In this document: in pieces, positions 54,830-64,000 of the stretch
Layout: the number at the start of each line of letters is the position of its first letter
How positions within the stretch are numbered: the stretch's first letter is position 1
NCBI GenBank assembly: GCA_037349315.1
Contig: JBAIAC010000057.1
Span: 12,679,501-12,743,500 of the forward strand
Length of the DNA: 64,000 bases
Direction of reading: 5' to 3'
Origin: Chelydra serpentina
Lineage: Eukaryota > Chordata > Testudines > Chelydridae
The notes under the pieces: model-generated
Told to the model about the DNA's origin: nothing
What the model saw: only the letters and a program-made list of their open reading frames with translations
The model's database searches: none
Made by a program: the position numbers and the translations under genes

Positions 54830-55117
54830 CTACACTTTCCAAAAACTTCCTGAATTGTCTGTGCACTGCTGTATTGCTCTACCAGCAGATATTGGGTGAT
54901 TAAAGTCCCCCATGAAAACCAGGGCCTGTGATCTAGTAACTTCTGTTAGTTGTCTGAAGACAGCCTCGTTCTCCTGGTCTGGTGGTCTATAGCAGACTGT
55001 CACCACGACATCACCCTTGCTTCTCACACTTCTAAACTTAATCCAGAGACTCAGGTTGTTTTGCAGTTTCATACTGGCGCTCTGAGCAATCATATGATAT
55101 GCCCATCTCCTTCTCAT
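54830..55117 (-). pseudogene. CR1 ORF2 endonuclease C-terminal fragment
   Basis: The frame reads VVVTVCYRPPDQENEAVF and then ALVFMGDFNHP, the substrate-binding and GDFN motifs of the AP-like endonuclease. The N-terminal part and the final SDH motif are not present in this frame. It marks the 5' truncation of the element. Confidence 0.8.
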
Positions 55118-55371
55118 GAGAGTTATTGATGGAATTGGAATTAAGTTGTCACCCCATCATGTCATATTTCTATGAGCAAGTCTGAACAGATTGATTTGCA
55201 GTTCTCCTTGGCTGTAACTTAATCAACTCGGAGTAGATTTAATTGGGCATATGGGTTATCATGTGTCTGGCACTTGCTTCCTCCCATAACATGGTTACAA
55301 GAGTTTCAATGAGCACCCCCAACAGGTTCCAATGCACAATTGTTTTGGAACATAAAAGGCTTTGGAGGATA
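55118..55371. other. Short spacer between two CR1 copies
   Basis: No feature was recognised. Confidence 0.4.
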
Positions 55372-56064
55372 GATCTAAAATTCAAAGGGATCTTGATACC
55401 TTGGAGGACTGAGCTATAGACAACACAATGATATTCAACACTGACTGCACAAATACAGAATGTGACGCTGTTGCAGAAAAAGCAAATGCAATTTTAAGTT
55501 GCATTAACAAAGGCATAGCAAGCAAGTCATGGGAGGTAATATTACTACTGAGGACTGCGTCCAATTTTAGTCACCAATGTATAGAAAGGATGTAGAGAAA
55601 CTGGAAAGGATCCAGAGGCGAGCGACAAAGATGATCAAAGGGATGGAATACAAGCCATATGATCAAAAGCGGAAGGAACTGGGTATGTTTAGTTTGGAAA
55701 AGAGGAGATTAAAGGGGGACATGACAGCGGTCTTCAAATATTTAAAAGGCTGCCATAAAAAAGATGTAGGAAAAATTGTTCCCTCTTGCCACAGAGTGCA
55801 GGGCAAGAAGCAATAGGTTCAAACTAAGGCACAGCAAATTTAGATTAAATCTCAGGAAAAACTTGCTAACTGTAAGAACAGTAGGACAATGGAACAAACT
55901 GCCTAGGGAAGTCATGCAATCTCCTTCACTGGAGGTTTTCCAAAGGAGGCTGGTTAGCCCTCTGGCTTGGGTGGTTTAGATACAACAAAATGGGGCATCT
56001 TGGCCGAGTGTTACACTAGATGATCCTTGTGATTCCTTAGCCTTATGGTTCTATGAGTCTATGA
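55372..56064 (+). mobile_element. CR1-type LINE C-terminus and 3'UTR, sense
   Basis: Starts inside ORF2 ('ggatcttgataccttggagg'), passes through 'agtaatattactactgagg', and ends in the 3'UTR with 'gttacactagatgatccttg' and 'ggttctatgagtctatg'. It is a different subfamily from the antisense copy to its left; the two CR1s face each other. Confidence 0.85.
55577..55979 (+). pseudogene. CR1 ORF2 C-terminal domain, one frameshift
   Basis: The frame 55577-55816 reads [40 protein letters not shown] and FKYLKGCHKKDVG. After a one-base shift near 55795 the frame 55776-55979 reads SNRFKLRHSKFRLNLRKN, QWNKLPREVMQSPSLEVFQR. Together they are the whole C-terminal domain up to the natural end. No catalytic RT motif is left. 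Confidence 0.85.
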
Positions 56065-56302
56065 TTTTGTGTGTGTGTCTGTGTGTCTCCTATTGGAAAT
56101 TCCAAATAGTGGAGACTCATTTTAAACCCAAAATACAAAGTAAAATTCAATGAGAGCAAACAGTCATGGACTGAAACAAGAGGACAAAAATCCATTGGTC
56201 CCCCTGTTAACTTAGACCTGTTGAGTTTCACACAGTTTGAATCCTGTTCCCAGAGGATTACTGTGCACAGCTAGATTATTTCCCATATACTGTAAAAGGA
56301 AG
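56065..56302. other. No gene recognised
   Basis: A short (tg)n run lies at about 56068-56088. Nothing else was recognised. Confidence 0.4.
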
Positions 56303-56347
56303 TCTGTGTGTCTGTGTGTGTGTGAGAGAGAGAGAGAGAGTGAGTGA
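56303..56347. repeat. Compound (TG)n(AG)n microsatellite
   Basis: 'tgtgtgtctgtgtgtgtgtg' runs directly into 'agagagagagagag' and 'tgagtgag'. Confidence 0.9.
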
Positions 56348-56867
56348 GGAAATTGAGAAAATGACTCTAAGTAAAATATTTTTTCCCCCATTTGGATAAA
56401 AGTGCTCACTGCAAGACAGCTATTTCTGTCTCACACTGTTCTCTTTTTCACCACACCATGCAAAAGCTTTTCATTCTGCTCTTGTTTCATGTTTCAAGTG
56501 GATTATTTTCCTCCGGTTGATGTGGTGGGATTCAGTTAGGTCGTGGAGATGATGATTTCATTTCTCAAATGGACATTTTGCTTGGAAGGATCACTTTTAA
56601 AAAAAACCCCACACCTCCACCACATCAGGCCGGTGGAAATGAGAGAGATTATCCAGTGCTAAATGGCTAATCACGCACGGTGAGTTAAACCAAGGTGGAA
56701 TGAAGGAAATACTTTGCCTAATTGCTGGGAGTCATGTAACTCCGTCTGTGCTAAGGTCCCGATCCTCTGCACCATTCTGGCAACTTTATGCAGCTCCATC
56801 AGCTCAAGGTGGATGATCCCCCAATGTAGGGGCAAAATGCATAGCACAGAGCATAGCTGCCCTAATG
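56348..56867. other. No gene recognised
   Basis: Unique-looking sequence; frames of about 70 codons on both strands at 56671-56929 look like chance. Confidence 0.4.
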
Positions 56868-56872
56868 CCATT

Positions 56873-57670
56873 TGTCAGGGTTCCCTCCCCACTCTAAACT
56901 CTAGGGTAAAGATGTGGGGACCCGCATGAAGAGCCCCTAAGCTTAACTCTACCAGCTTAGGTTAAAACCCCCAAGGTAGAAAATTCCCTGCACCCTGAGA
57001 AATGCTTCTCTCACTGCCACCATCAAGTATTCTAAACAGGAATCCAGGAAAGGGGACCACTTGAAGTCCCTTCCCCCAAAAATATCCTCTCAAGCCCATA
57101 CCCTCCCCCCCTTCCTGGGAAGCTTGAGAATAATCTCTTAACCAGTTGGTTACACAGTGATCTAAAAAAAAACACCCCCGGGGTTTTTAACACCATAGAA
57201 AACAGTCAGCTTCTTAAAAGAAGGATTTTATTAAAACAAAGAAGGTAAAATCAGGATGGTAACTAATTTACAGGGTACTCAATTTCCAAACTCAGAGAGA
57301 TTCCCCCTCTGGACAAACCCTTAAAGTTACAGAAAGAAAAAGGAATAACCCCTCCCTCTAACACAGGGAACACACACCAAGCAAAATAAACAGAAATCTA
57401 CTCGCTATGCTGACTAGACTTACTTTAGAAAAGTGAGGATTTGATGAAAAGATGACTGGTTCCTTTTTACTCCAAGATCACTCTGAGTCTGACAAAGACC
57501 CATACACAAAGCTTTCCCCCTCCCAAGATTTGAAAGTATCTTGTCCCCCCATTGGTCAGATGCCAGCTAGGTCAGGTGTCAGTCTGGCTACCTGCATTTC
57601 TTAACCCTTTACTGGTAAGAGGATTTTATCTGCATCAGACCCTCTCCCCCTTCCCTTTATATTTATGACA
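56873..57670 (-). mobile_element. Solo LTR, 798 bp, perfect 5-bp TSD CCATT
   Basis: The edges are TGTCAGGGTTCC and 'tatatttatgaca', with CCATT on both sides (56868-56872, 57671-57675). On the minus strand AATAAA (from 'ttttattaaaa' near 57227) lies well inside, and TATAAAGG-like sequence follows the 5' end, so the transcription direction is minus. The terminal TGTCA/TGACA pair is well preserved. No internal retroviral sequence or second LTR is near. Confidence 0.85.
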
Positions 57671-57675
57671 CCATT

Positions 57676-58667
57676 ACTCTCCTGGTTGCCAGGGTAGGAG
57701 GGTGAGGTTGGGAGATAAGGCAACATGATCAAGTCTTCCCTCCCTCCCCAACCCCATGCCCCAAGTAATCCCCAGTTGCTGTATTGGCCCCTTGAGGGCT
57801 GTTGGCAGCTGGAATGGTTAGAGCAGTTTTCTGCCAGAGGACCACTCTGGAACACAGAGAACCCGAGAATTCATGCCAACAAGCATCCATTCACATGTGT
57901 GTTCATGAATATTAAAGGGCTGTACACGTGGGAGGAGTGAGAAGCCCCTCGGAGTTCCAATGACGGATGGAGAATGGTGGGTCAGATCCCATCCAGCATT
58001 AGGGCAGCTTTGCATTGGTGCCCTGGCATGGAGGTGTCTCAGCCCTACTCTTCCAGCTAGTGGAGGGTTCCGCTACTGCAGGAGGATCGTCAGCTAATAC
58101 AGAGTTGCTGGAGCGGCTGCCATTTCACCCTGGCTCCGGGTCCCGGCTTCCAATGCAAGGAGTGGCTAGGTTCAAGGGGACGTGACCCTACAGCCCTCCA
58201 ACGCTTTGGCTGCCATTATGATCCCTTGGATCCATGGGCCCTGGTATAACTTTTAGATCACTCCTAAGCTAGCTAATGTGGGCCGACCCTAGCGGTGATG
58301 GGTGCAACTATGGCTTAAATCCACCTTTCTCCCACATGCTCTAACCAGCCTGAGCTGCACTGGGTGCACAAGAGACAGACCCCAGGATCTGGCCTAGGAT
58401 TTAACTTGCTGTGCTCCTATCCTCCTGGGTTGGCTCCAGCCAGCAATACAGAAGCAATGGGCTCCATATCCCCAATCCCCCAAACCGATCCGTTCCCCCA
58501 AGACAGCTTCAGTTTATATAACGACTACACGAGTGCTGTACTGTAACTGAAATGGAAGAGTTCTGAAGAAGCCATGTTCCTTTGACGGGGGAATATATTG
58601 AAAGCAACACAAATCAGTAACCTACAGTGCTTTTTACATCCATTATTAATCATTATCATTGTAGTGA
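57676..58667. other. Unique-looking stretch, no gene recognised
   Basis: Frames up to 84 codons without recognised domains. Confidence 0.4.
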
Positions 58668-58860
58668 AGCAGTATAGCCTGGTGGATAGAGCAATGCGAC
58701 TGAAAAGATCTCGGCTCTGTTCCTGGCTCTGTCATTGGCCTGCTGGGGGCCATTGAACAAGCCACTTACACCCTCTGTGCCTCAGTTTCCCAATCTATCA
58801 AATGAGAGTAATAATACTTCAAGTGCTTGGAAATCTCTTGAATTCCAGATGTGCCCAGCT
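58668..58860 (+). repeat. MIR-like SINE, sense
   Basis: 'gcagtatagcctggtggata', 'ggctctgttcctggctctgt', 'caagccacttacaccctctg', 'tgcctcagtttcccaatcta' and 'aatgagagtaataatac' follow the family order. Confidence 0.75.
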
Positions 58861-59235
58861 GCAGAAGGCATGTCAGGAGATGTCTGGGGGAGGTGGCATA
58901 GGAGGAGCAGTGGGTTCTGCTACTGGTGTAATGGCCCCAGCTGTTGCCAGCTTGCAGAAATTAGGACAACATTGAGGCCGCTCTAATGTGTGCTGGGGAC
59001 TGAACAAGCTCCTGCCACCCCAGGGATTGAGAGAGCACAAAGGTGGCAGGAAACCAGGTATCTTGCCCCTCTGCTCCTGCTCAGCTGGAGGCCAGGATCA
59101 GGGCTGGCATGTCTATACTCAGGACCATGTAGTTGTAGTTCCCTGGAGAGACAGGAGGTGAAATCCTGGCCCCAGCGAAGTCACTGGCAGTTGAATAGGG
59201 CCAGGATTTTGTCTTATACTGGTTTGTACAAATGC
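58861..59235. other. No gene; small hairpin repeat at 59160-59210
   Basis: 'aaatcctggccccagcgaag' and 'gaatagggccaggatttt' form an inverted pair like the one at 8654. Confidence 0.4.
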
Positions 59236-59396
59236 CAGAAGGTGGGACTGGATGCCCGGGGATGGATCACTCAAAAATTGCCCTGTTCTGTTCGTTCCCC
59301 TGGAAGCATCTGCCGCCGGCCACTGTTGGAAGGCAGGATACTGGGCTAGCTGGACCATTGGTGTGTCCCAGTGTGGCCGTTCTTATGTACTAACTA
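59236..59396 (+). repeat. CR1 3' end fragment
   Basis: 'ggatactgggctagctggac' with 'cattggtgtgtcccagtgtg' and 'gccgttcttatgta' is the 3' end of the CR1 subfamily also seen at 34400-34493. Confidence 0.8.
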
Positions 59397-60165
59397 CTTC
59401 TTCATGAAACGATGTGACAGCTGAAGAAGGGGGAGCTGGTAAAAGAGACAGGGACAGAGCGCAGTCCTGAAGCGTGGGCAGCACCATCACCACCTAATTA
59501 CCGAGAGTCTCATGAAACACCAGCGAGGCACTTGAAGCCTATTCTGACGAGTGGCTCTCCCCATTCGCCTCTGCGCGGGACTCGGAAAGGCCAAGCATCT
59601 TAATGACTCCTTCCTTTGCAAGTGAGGCTCTGCAGAGACAGAAAAAGGATCTGAAGCAGGCCCAGAGCAGCTAGAGGCTCCTTGCTAATTTGAAGAGACT
59701 TTGTTGATTTTTCATGGGCAGCAGATTTTCTGATGGCTGTGGGTTTGATCCTTCTCCCACTGAAGGCAACGGGAATTTTGCCTTTGACACCAGTGGGAGG
59801 AACAGCAGAGTCTCTGTGTTTTTTCTGTGGCTGTTTACAGATCCTAGTACCACGGAAACAGAAGCTCTCGGTTTCCTACGTGGAACCTGTGAATGCGTTA
59901 CGTTAGGCGACTTTGTGGAAGCCTTTAATTCAATACCTCTGAGGACAATAGCATGAAGTTATGAGATTATCATTGGCACTCTCTTCATTTTATTTTTGTC
60001 CGTTCCTTCCTCCCTCTGAGTGGCATCTAAATACAACTGATAAATCTATGACTGGTAAGGAAAAAAGGCACCAGGTGAGGTGAGGGAGAGCGGGGTGAAT
60101 TGCAACCCCAGTACAGTCTGGATATTATAATTAAATTCTATTTGAGTAGTTCCAGAGGGACCGAG
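59397..60165. other. Unique-looking stretch, no gene recognised
   Basis: Frames of 60-80 codons at 59671-59956 on both strands have no recognised domain. Confidence 0.4.
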
Positions 60166-60305
60166 GCTGGTGCAGCGGTAAGTGCACTAGAAGTTGGGAG
60201 AACCTAGTTCTATTCTCTTCTCTGCAACAGGCTTCTTGTGTGGCCTTAGGCAAGTCATGTAGTCTCTCTATAACTCAGCTCCCCTGTGTAAAATGAGGAT
60301 CAGAG
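60166..60305 (+). repeat. MIR-like SINE, sense, truncated
   Basis: 'gaggctggtgcagcggtaag', 'aacctagttctattctcttc', 'ggccttaggcaagtcatgta' and 'cagctcccctgtgtaaaatg'. The 3' part is replaced by the AT-rich repeat that follows. Confidence 0.65.
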
Positions 60306-60690
60306 CTAAACCTGTGCAAATATCTGATTTTTTTGATTTTTTTTGGTTCGGTGGCTGAACCAAAAAAATATTGATTTGGCTCAACCCAAAATGGAAATTT
60401 TTTGAATTTTTCGATGTAACAAAAAAGTTTTTAAAAAGTCATTTGGGATCATTTAGTTTAATTTTGGAGGCTTTTAAAAAAACTTTTTAAAAAATAAACT
60501 CAATTTTGTTTTAAGTAGAAGGATCAAAATGGTTCAATTTTTCTCCCTCATTTCCTGTCCCCCACCCCCACCCCGACCAAAAGAATTTGGCACGTCGGAT
60601 ACAAATTCGCGAAATGTTTTGGTCTCCTCGAATCTGCATTTTTGGCTGAAATAAATTGTGACAGAGAAATTTCACTAGGCTCTAATAATG
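60306..60690. repeat. AT-rich repeat of the 'gaaaattt' family
   Basis: 'agagctaaac' at the left and 'ctaggctctaataatg' at the right recall the 'agagctgg' ends at 11501. Inside are long A/T runs and the inverted pair 'ttttttttggttcggtggct' and 'tgaaccaaaaaaatattga'. Confidence 0.5.
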
Positions 60691-61149
60691 TCAGTTCCCT
60701 ACCTCACCATGTTCTTATGAGGCTCTCTGATACTAAGGTAAACGGGGCTCTATAAGTACCTTAGATAGATGTCCAAATCAGGAATCAGGGCCCACTTTTT
60801 CTACCCCAGAGAGCTTAAATATAAAGTGCTAGAGACAGGCAGTTCATTATTTAGCTTTGAAGATTTCTGCTGGAAGAGCAAAGCTGAGCCTTGACTTTTA
60901 TGTTCCTCTTGGTTTGTGGAAGTGATGCTTTGTGTCAAGGGAAAACTCATCCCAAAGATGGATAAAATGTTGAAAAAGAATCTGGGTTGGGTTGGTAAAA
61001 AATCCTGTACACTCTCTGAAGTACCCCTGTGTTTGGAGGTACCTGTTAAAATATGAATCATGGATATATACAAAATAATAGCAATACAAGCTGTATTTCA
61101 TGTGTGGGTGTGTTGTGCAGGAAACTGAATTATACAAGGGTACAATAGA
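60691..61149. other. No gene recognised
   Basis: AT-leaning sequence with overlapping minus-strand frames (60801-61230) that show no domain. Confidence 0.4.
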
Positions 61150-61154
61150 GGAAC

Positions 61155-61851
61155 TGTACGGGGGGGTAGAATCCCGCTCAGGCCCTGAAGGGGCTTGAAA
61201 CAGCCCAGGAGAGGGCTGATGCGGGAGCAAGCAGCCCCAGGCTGAGTGGGAAGGCAGGCTCAGCTGGGGCCACTCCCTAATTAAGGCTCAGCTGGCCCTT
61301 ATAAGTGGGCAGTGAGCCAAGAGCAGAGAGTCTCCCTTTGCTTGTAGAGGGAGAAGGGCCTGGCTGCAGGGACCTGAGCAGGTACCTAGGGTGGAGCAGG
61401 GCTGGGGAAGGCCAGAGGAGCTGGGGAGCTCCGGCCTGAGAAAACCCCAGGCTGTGGCCTAGGGTTAGGCCCATCTAGGTACTGGGGTTGCGGGGGCAAC
61501 CCATGGGTAGGCGGAGGCAGCAGGTCCAAACCCCCTTTGCCTGTGATGAATGGCTTATACTGCAGTCTGCCCCAGGGTACAGGGGCTAGCTGGTGACTGG
61601 CAGTAGCCTACAACTGAGGTGAGGTGGGGATAGTGGGTTGGGGGTTCCCCTGGGGAGGGGAGACCCAGATCTGTGGGATACTGCCAGGGGTCAGCACCCC
61701 AGTTAAAGGGGCACCAGGTCCTAGAAGGGACTCGTGGGCCCGAGTGGTCAGGCGGATCACCGGCCTGCAGAGGGTGCTCCAGAGGCTGGTGAGCTAATTC
61801 CCCGGAGAAACCAGCAGGAGGCGCCGCAGGGGCGAGTCCAACCCTGTCACA
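61155..61851 (+). mobile_element. Solo LTR, 697 bp, perfect 5-bp TSD GGAAC
   Basis: It begins TGTACGGGGG and ends 'ccaaccctgtcaca', flanked by GGAAC (61150-61154, 61852-61856). A TATA-like 'cccttataagtgggcagtga' near 61298 gives sense orientation. It is GC-rich with no internal retroviral domain. Its layout resembles the LTR at 34561-35201. Confidence 0.82.
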
Positions 61852-61856
61852 GGAAC

Positions 61857-61975
61857 TTTTAAAACTAGACTGGGCAAAGCACTGGAAAATACAGAATAAA
61901 AAACAATCATGCTTTGGGGCAAGGAAAATGCACCACATGATCTAATAGGTCTTTAATGTCTAGGATCTTATAACA
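61857..61975 (+). repeat. CR1 3' end fragment next to the LTR
   Basis: 'ttttaaaactagactgggca' and 'gatctaataggtctttaatg' match a CR1 3'UTR type. The LTR probably inserted into this CR1, since GGAAC is followed directly by CR1 sequence. Confidence 0.6.
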
Positions 61976-62084
61976 CATGACCCAGCACACAACTGTTTGG
62001 AGATAACCACACAGTGTCAATGGATCATAGCATATTGCACTACTTCATCCTTAAAGATCATCCAGCATCTTATAATTATTGCCC

Positions 62085-62380
62085 TGGGAAGGGACTCGGG
62101 AGACCTGGCTGCAATTCCTGGCTGTGCCACAGACTTCCTGAGTTACCTTAGGCAAGCCACATAAGCCAAAAGTTTCCAACCAGGGTGCCAAAAGTTGGTT
62201 TCCTAAATCCGTATTTGTCCTCCTAAAAAAAAGTGGCCTGATTTGTAGAGATGCTGGGCACCGGCCACTCCCAAATGACTTCAATTAACGCTAGGTACCA
62301 GGTTTGGAAATGTTGACCCTGGTCTCTGCACCTCAGTTCTCCATCTGTAAAACAGGGATAGTAATACTTTCCTTGGGAAA
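62085..62380 (+). repeat. MIR-like SINE split by a small repeat
   Basis: The left part 'actcgggagacctggctgca' to 'ggcaagccacataag' and the right part 'tctctgcacctcagttctcc' to 'aaacagggatagtaatac' are one MIR-like copy. Between them (62165-62325) lies a repeat with 'gtggcctgatttgtag' and 'ggtgccaaaagttgg', which inserted later. Confidence 0.6.
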
Positions 62381-62574
62381 GTGGGGCACACATTCATATC
62401 TGAGTGACGCTCAGAGATGACAATAATTGGGACCGGATGGGGACCTAGGCAAATAGGGACCGATTGCCCCATCTGCACTGAAATAAACAAAGATAAGCAG
62501 TCATTTAAAAATTATTTCTATTCTAGTAGCACCTGGAGTGTGCCGACTGAGATCAGGGCCCCATTGTACTAGGT

Positions 62575-62790
62575 GAAACACCAACAGACCCCGGTCGTCG
62601 GCGGGCAGGATCGAACCTGGGACCTCTGGAGCTTAGTGCATGAGCCTCTACTGGATGAAGCAAAAGCCAATTGGCTGGTAACTAAGGCTATAGAGCAGGC
62701 TCATTTTATCTTGCTCTCTAAGTGGTCTCGGTGCCACTAGATGGGCCAGAACAGCACACCCGGGAGGTGTGTGGGTTACATAGGCACAGC
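62575..62790 (-). repeat. tRNA-like SINE, third family, antisense
   Basis: On the minus strand 'ggtcccaggttcgatcctgc' carries a good B-box and 'cagtagaggctcatgcacta' the upstream tRNA-like part. It shares two separated blocks with 48470-48660, which defines the family. No full cloverleaf can be drawn, so it is not a tRNA gene. Confidence 0.55.
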
Positions 62791-62814
62791 ACATACACAT
62801 GACCAGAGACAGTC

Positions 62815-62945
62815 GACAAAGGAAGCACCATTATCCCCATTTTACCACGGGGAACTGAGGCAAAGGGATAGTCTGGGATTTGCCCAAGCTCACATCAGGA
62901 TCCTGTAGCAAAGCCAGGAAGGGAACCAAGAACTGCTGCTTCTTA
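62815..62945 (-). repeat. MIR-like SINE core, antisense
   Basis: 'ccattttaccacggggaact', 'gaggcaaagggatagt' and 'gatttgcccaagctcacatc' are the antisense core. Confidence 0.65.
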
Positions 62946-64000
62946 TGCCAAAGTCTCTCCCGCAAAACCGCTGCCCCTGCTCGGGAAGGTTTAACAGAGG
63001 GAATTCTGAATGCGGAACGGCTCTGCTGTACAACCGGAGTTACGGAGTTACCCAAGTAAAGATCTGCCTTCATCTGCTTACAAAATTCAATCCACGTATT
63101 ATTAAAGAAAACTCATATGCGCTATAGACGATGCATCTATGCACAGTTGTGTCTGCAAATGAGACGATGACCTTCCCACTCCACCCCAGCAGGAAAATTG
63201 GGCAAACAGCACATTCCCTGCCATGCCCTGGAGGATGCTATTTAATCATGGCACATAAAGTGTCTCTGGCCTTCAATCTAGACTTTCGGAGAGGGGCTGT
63301 GTAGCAGCAGACGTGCCATAAGAAACCCATGATTAATCAGGAGCAATTACAAATATATGAAGAAGGCATTCCTATGAATCTCGCTTTCCCCTTCCTAAAT
63401 CTCTTACAGTATGAGCATGCGAGAGAGTGTTTATGAAGGGTGCATAATGGCCAGCTGTGTTCCTGTATGCCCCATTGTGTGTTCCCCATAATGGCATTCA
63501 TTAGTCTATCTGACATAAATACTGTTCTCAGGTTAATATGTTTAACTTAATGAGGCATTTATTTTCATCCCGAAAACTATTTAAGACGGCATGTTTTCTT
63601 CCAACGAGTTGAGCTGACGAAGAGATTAATAACAAGCTTGAACAAGCAGGCTAAGAAAATGAATCTAACAAACTCCCCAGCCCAAGTTATGGGGGATGCT
63701 TGGGCTGATCCGAGTCGGGGCAATCATTTCTGACTGGGTGGAGAGAAATAAAACACATTCTCTTTGCTTGCATTGCATTCTTATTCCTCTCTTTGGCTTT
63801 CCGCATCTCCCCCTCACCTATATCTCCCCCCAGCCTCATAAAATAATGGGACTAACTTACGCTAAGCCATCTTAGAATTCAGAGGGCCTCGGCTGGCATA
63901 AATTGTCCACGCGCCATTGAATTCAAGGCTCAATTCAAAAGCCACCTACACCTGCCGAGGGTCTGGCCCAGACAAAGGAAGGGGGAATTAGAGTTGGGTG
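62946..64000. other. Unique-looking stretch to the right edge
   Basis: No gene or repeat was recognised. The stretch 63270-63560 is AT-leaning, with little repeat character and few CpG; it could be conserved non-coding DNA but I cannot test that here. Confidence 0.35.

Larger units (their letters stand above)
52519..55117 (-). mobile_element. CR1 LINE, antisense, 5'-truncated, 2.6 kb
   Basis: Read on the minus strand from 55117: the end of the endonuclease domain (YRPPDQENEAVF, ALVFMGDFNHP), a linker, reverse transcriptase in two frames, the C-terminal domain, 3'UTR and the octamer repeat (ttctatga)n at 52519-52540. This is the longest CR1 in the window. It keeps long frames, so it is younger than those at 28.6 and 35.9 kb. 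It lacks ORF1 and most of the endonuclease. CR1 copies are usually 5'-truncated like this. Confidence 0.92.

Noticed and set aside
62946..64000. Conserved regulatory element at the right edge
   Set aside because: The sequence looks non-repetitive, but conservation cannot be judged from one genome, so it is left unassigned.

Overview
The window looks like intergenic or intronic DNA from a vertebrate nuclear genome, most likely a hidden-necked (cryptodiran) turtle. The main evidence is three copies of a tRNA-headed SINE with a CR1-like tail (5145-5330, 7214-7393, 20067-20247). These sit among many CR1 3' ends, MIR-like SINEs, hAT and mariner-type non-autonomous elements, Penelope-like fragments and solo LTRs, a mix I associate with turtles. 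I find no host protein-coding gene, rRNA gene or functional tRNA gene. Every long open frame I could identify belongs to a transposable element, and the short ones look like chance.

Layout. 1-28 kb is mostly unique, non-coding sequence with scattered repeats: a CR1 3' end at the left edge with a sister copy at 13.8-14.7 kb that carries a hAT insertion, solo LTRs at 1.9 and 22.2 kb, and a 1.45-kb composite hAT at 17.4-18.8 kb holding a palindromic tandem array. 27.8-42 kb is a dense nest of retroelements: a Penelope-like element with a GIY-YIG domain and a 12-bp target-site duplication (TSD); a CR1 split by an almost complete RTE-type LINE (29330-32425, 7-bp TSD); two further CR1 copies each split by a solo LTR; and an old LINE with zinc knuckles, endonuclease, reverse transcriptase and RNase H that itself received a CR1, an LTR and a Penelope fragment. 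42-64 kb returns to mostly unique sequence with hAT elements, hairpin MITEs, a 2.6-kb antisense CR1 (52.5-55.1 kb), a shorter CR1 at 55.4-56.1 kb, and solo LTRs at 56.9 and 61.2 kb.

Relations between elements. Nesting gives relative ages. The RNase H LINE and the CR1 copies are older hosts; the RTE element, LTRs, hATs and Penelope fragments are younger guests. Most guest boundaries could be placed from the duplicated target bases (hAT 8 bp, LTR 4-5 bp, RTE 7 bp, Penelope 8-13 bp). The best candidate for something unusual is the RTE element. Its endonuclease-RT protein resembles nematode RTE proteins, it is far better preserved than its neighbours, and it is disabled mainly by one short internal deletion. 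All family names come from reading the sequence, not from a database search.
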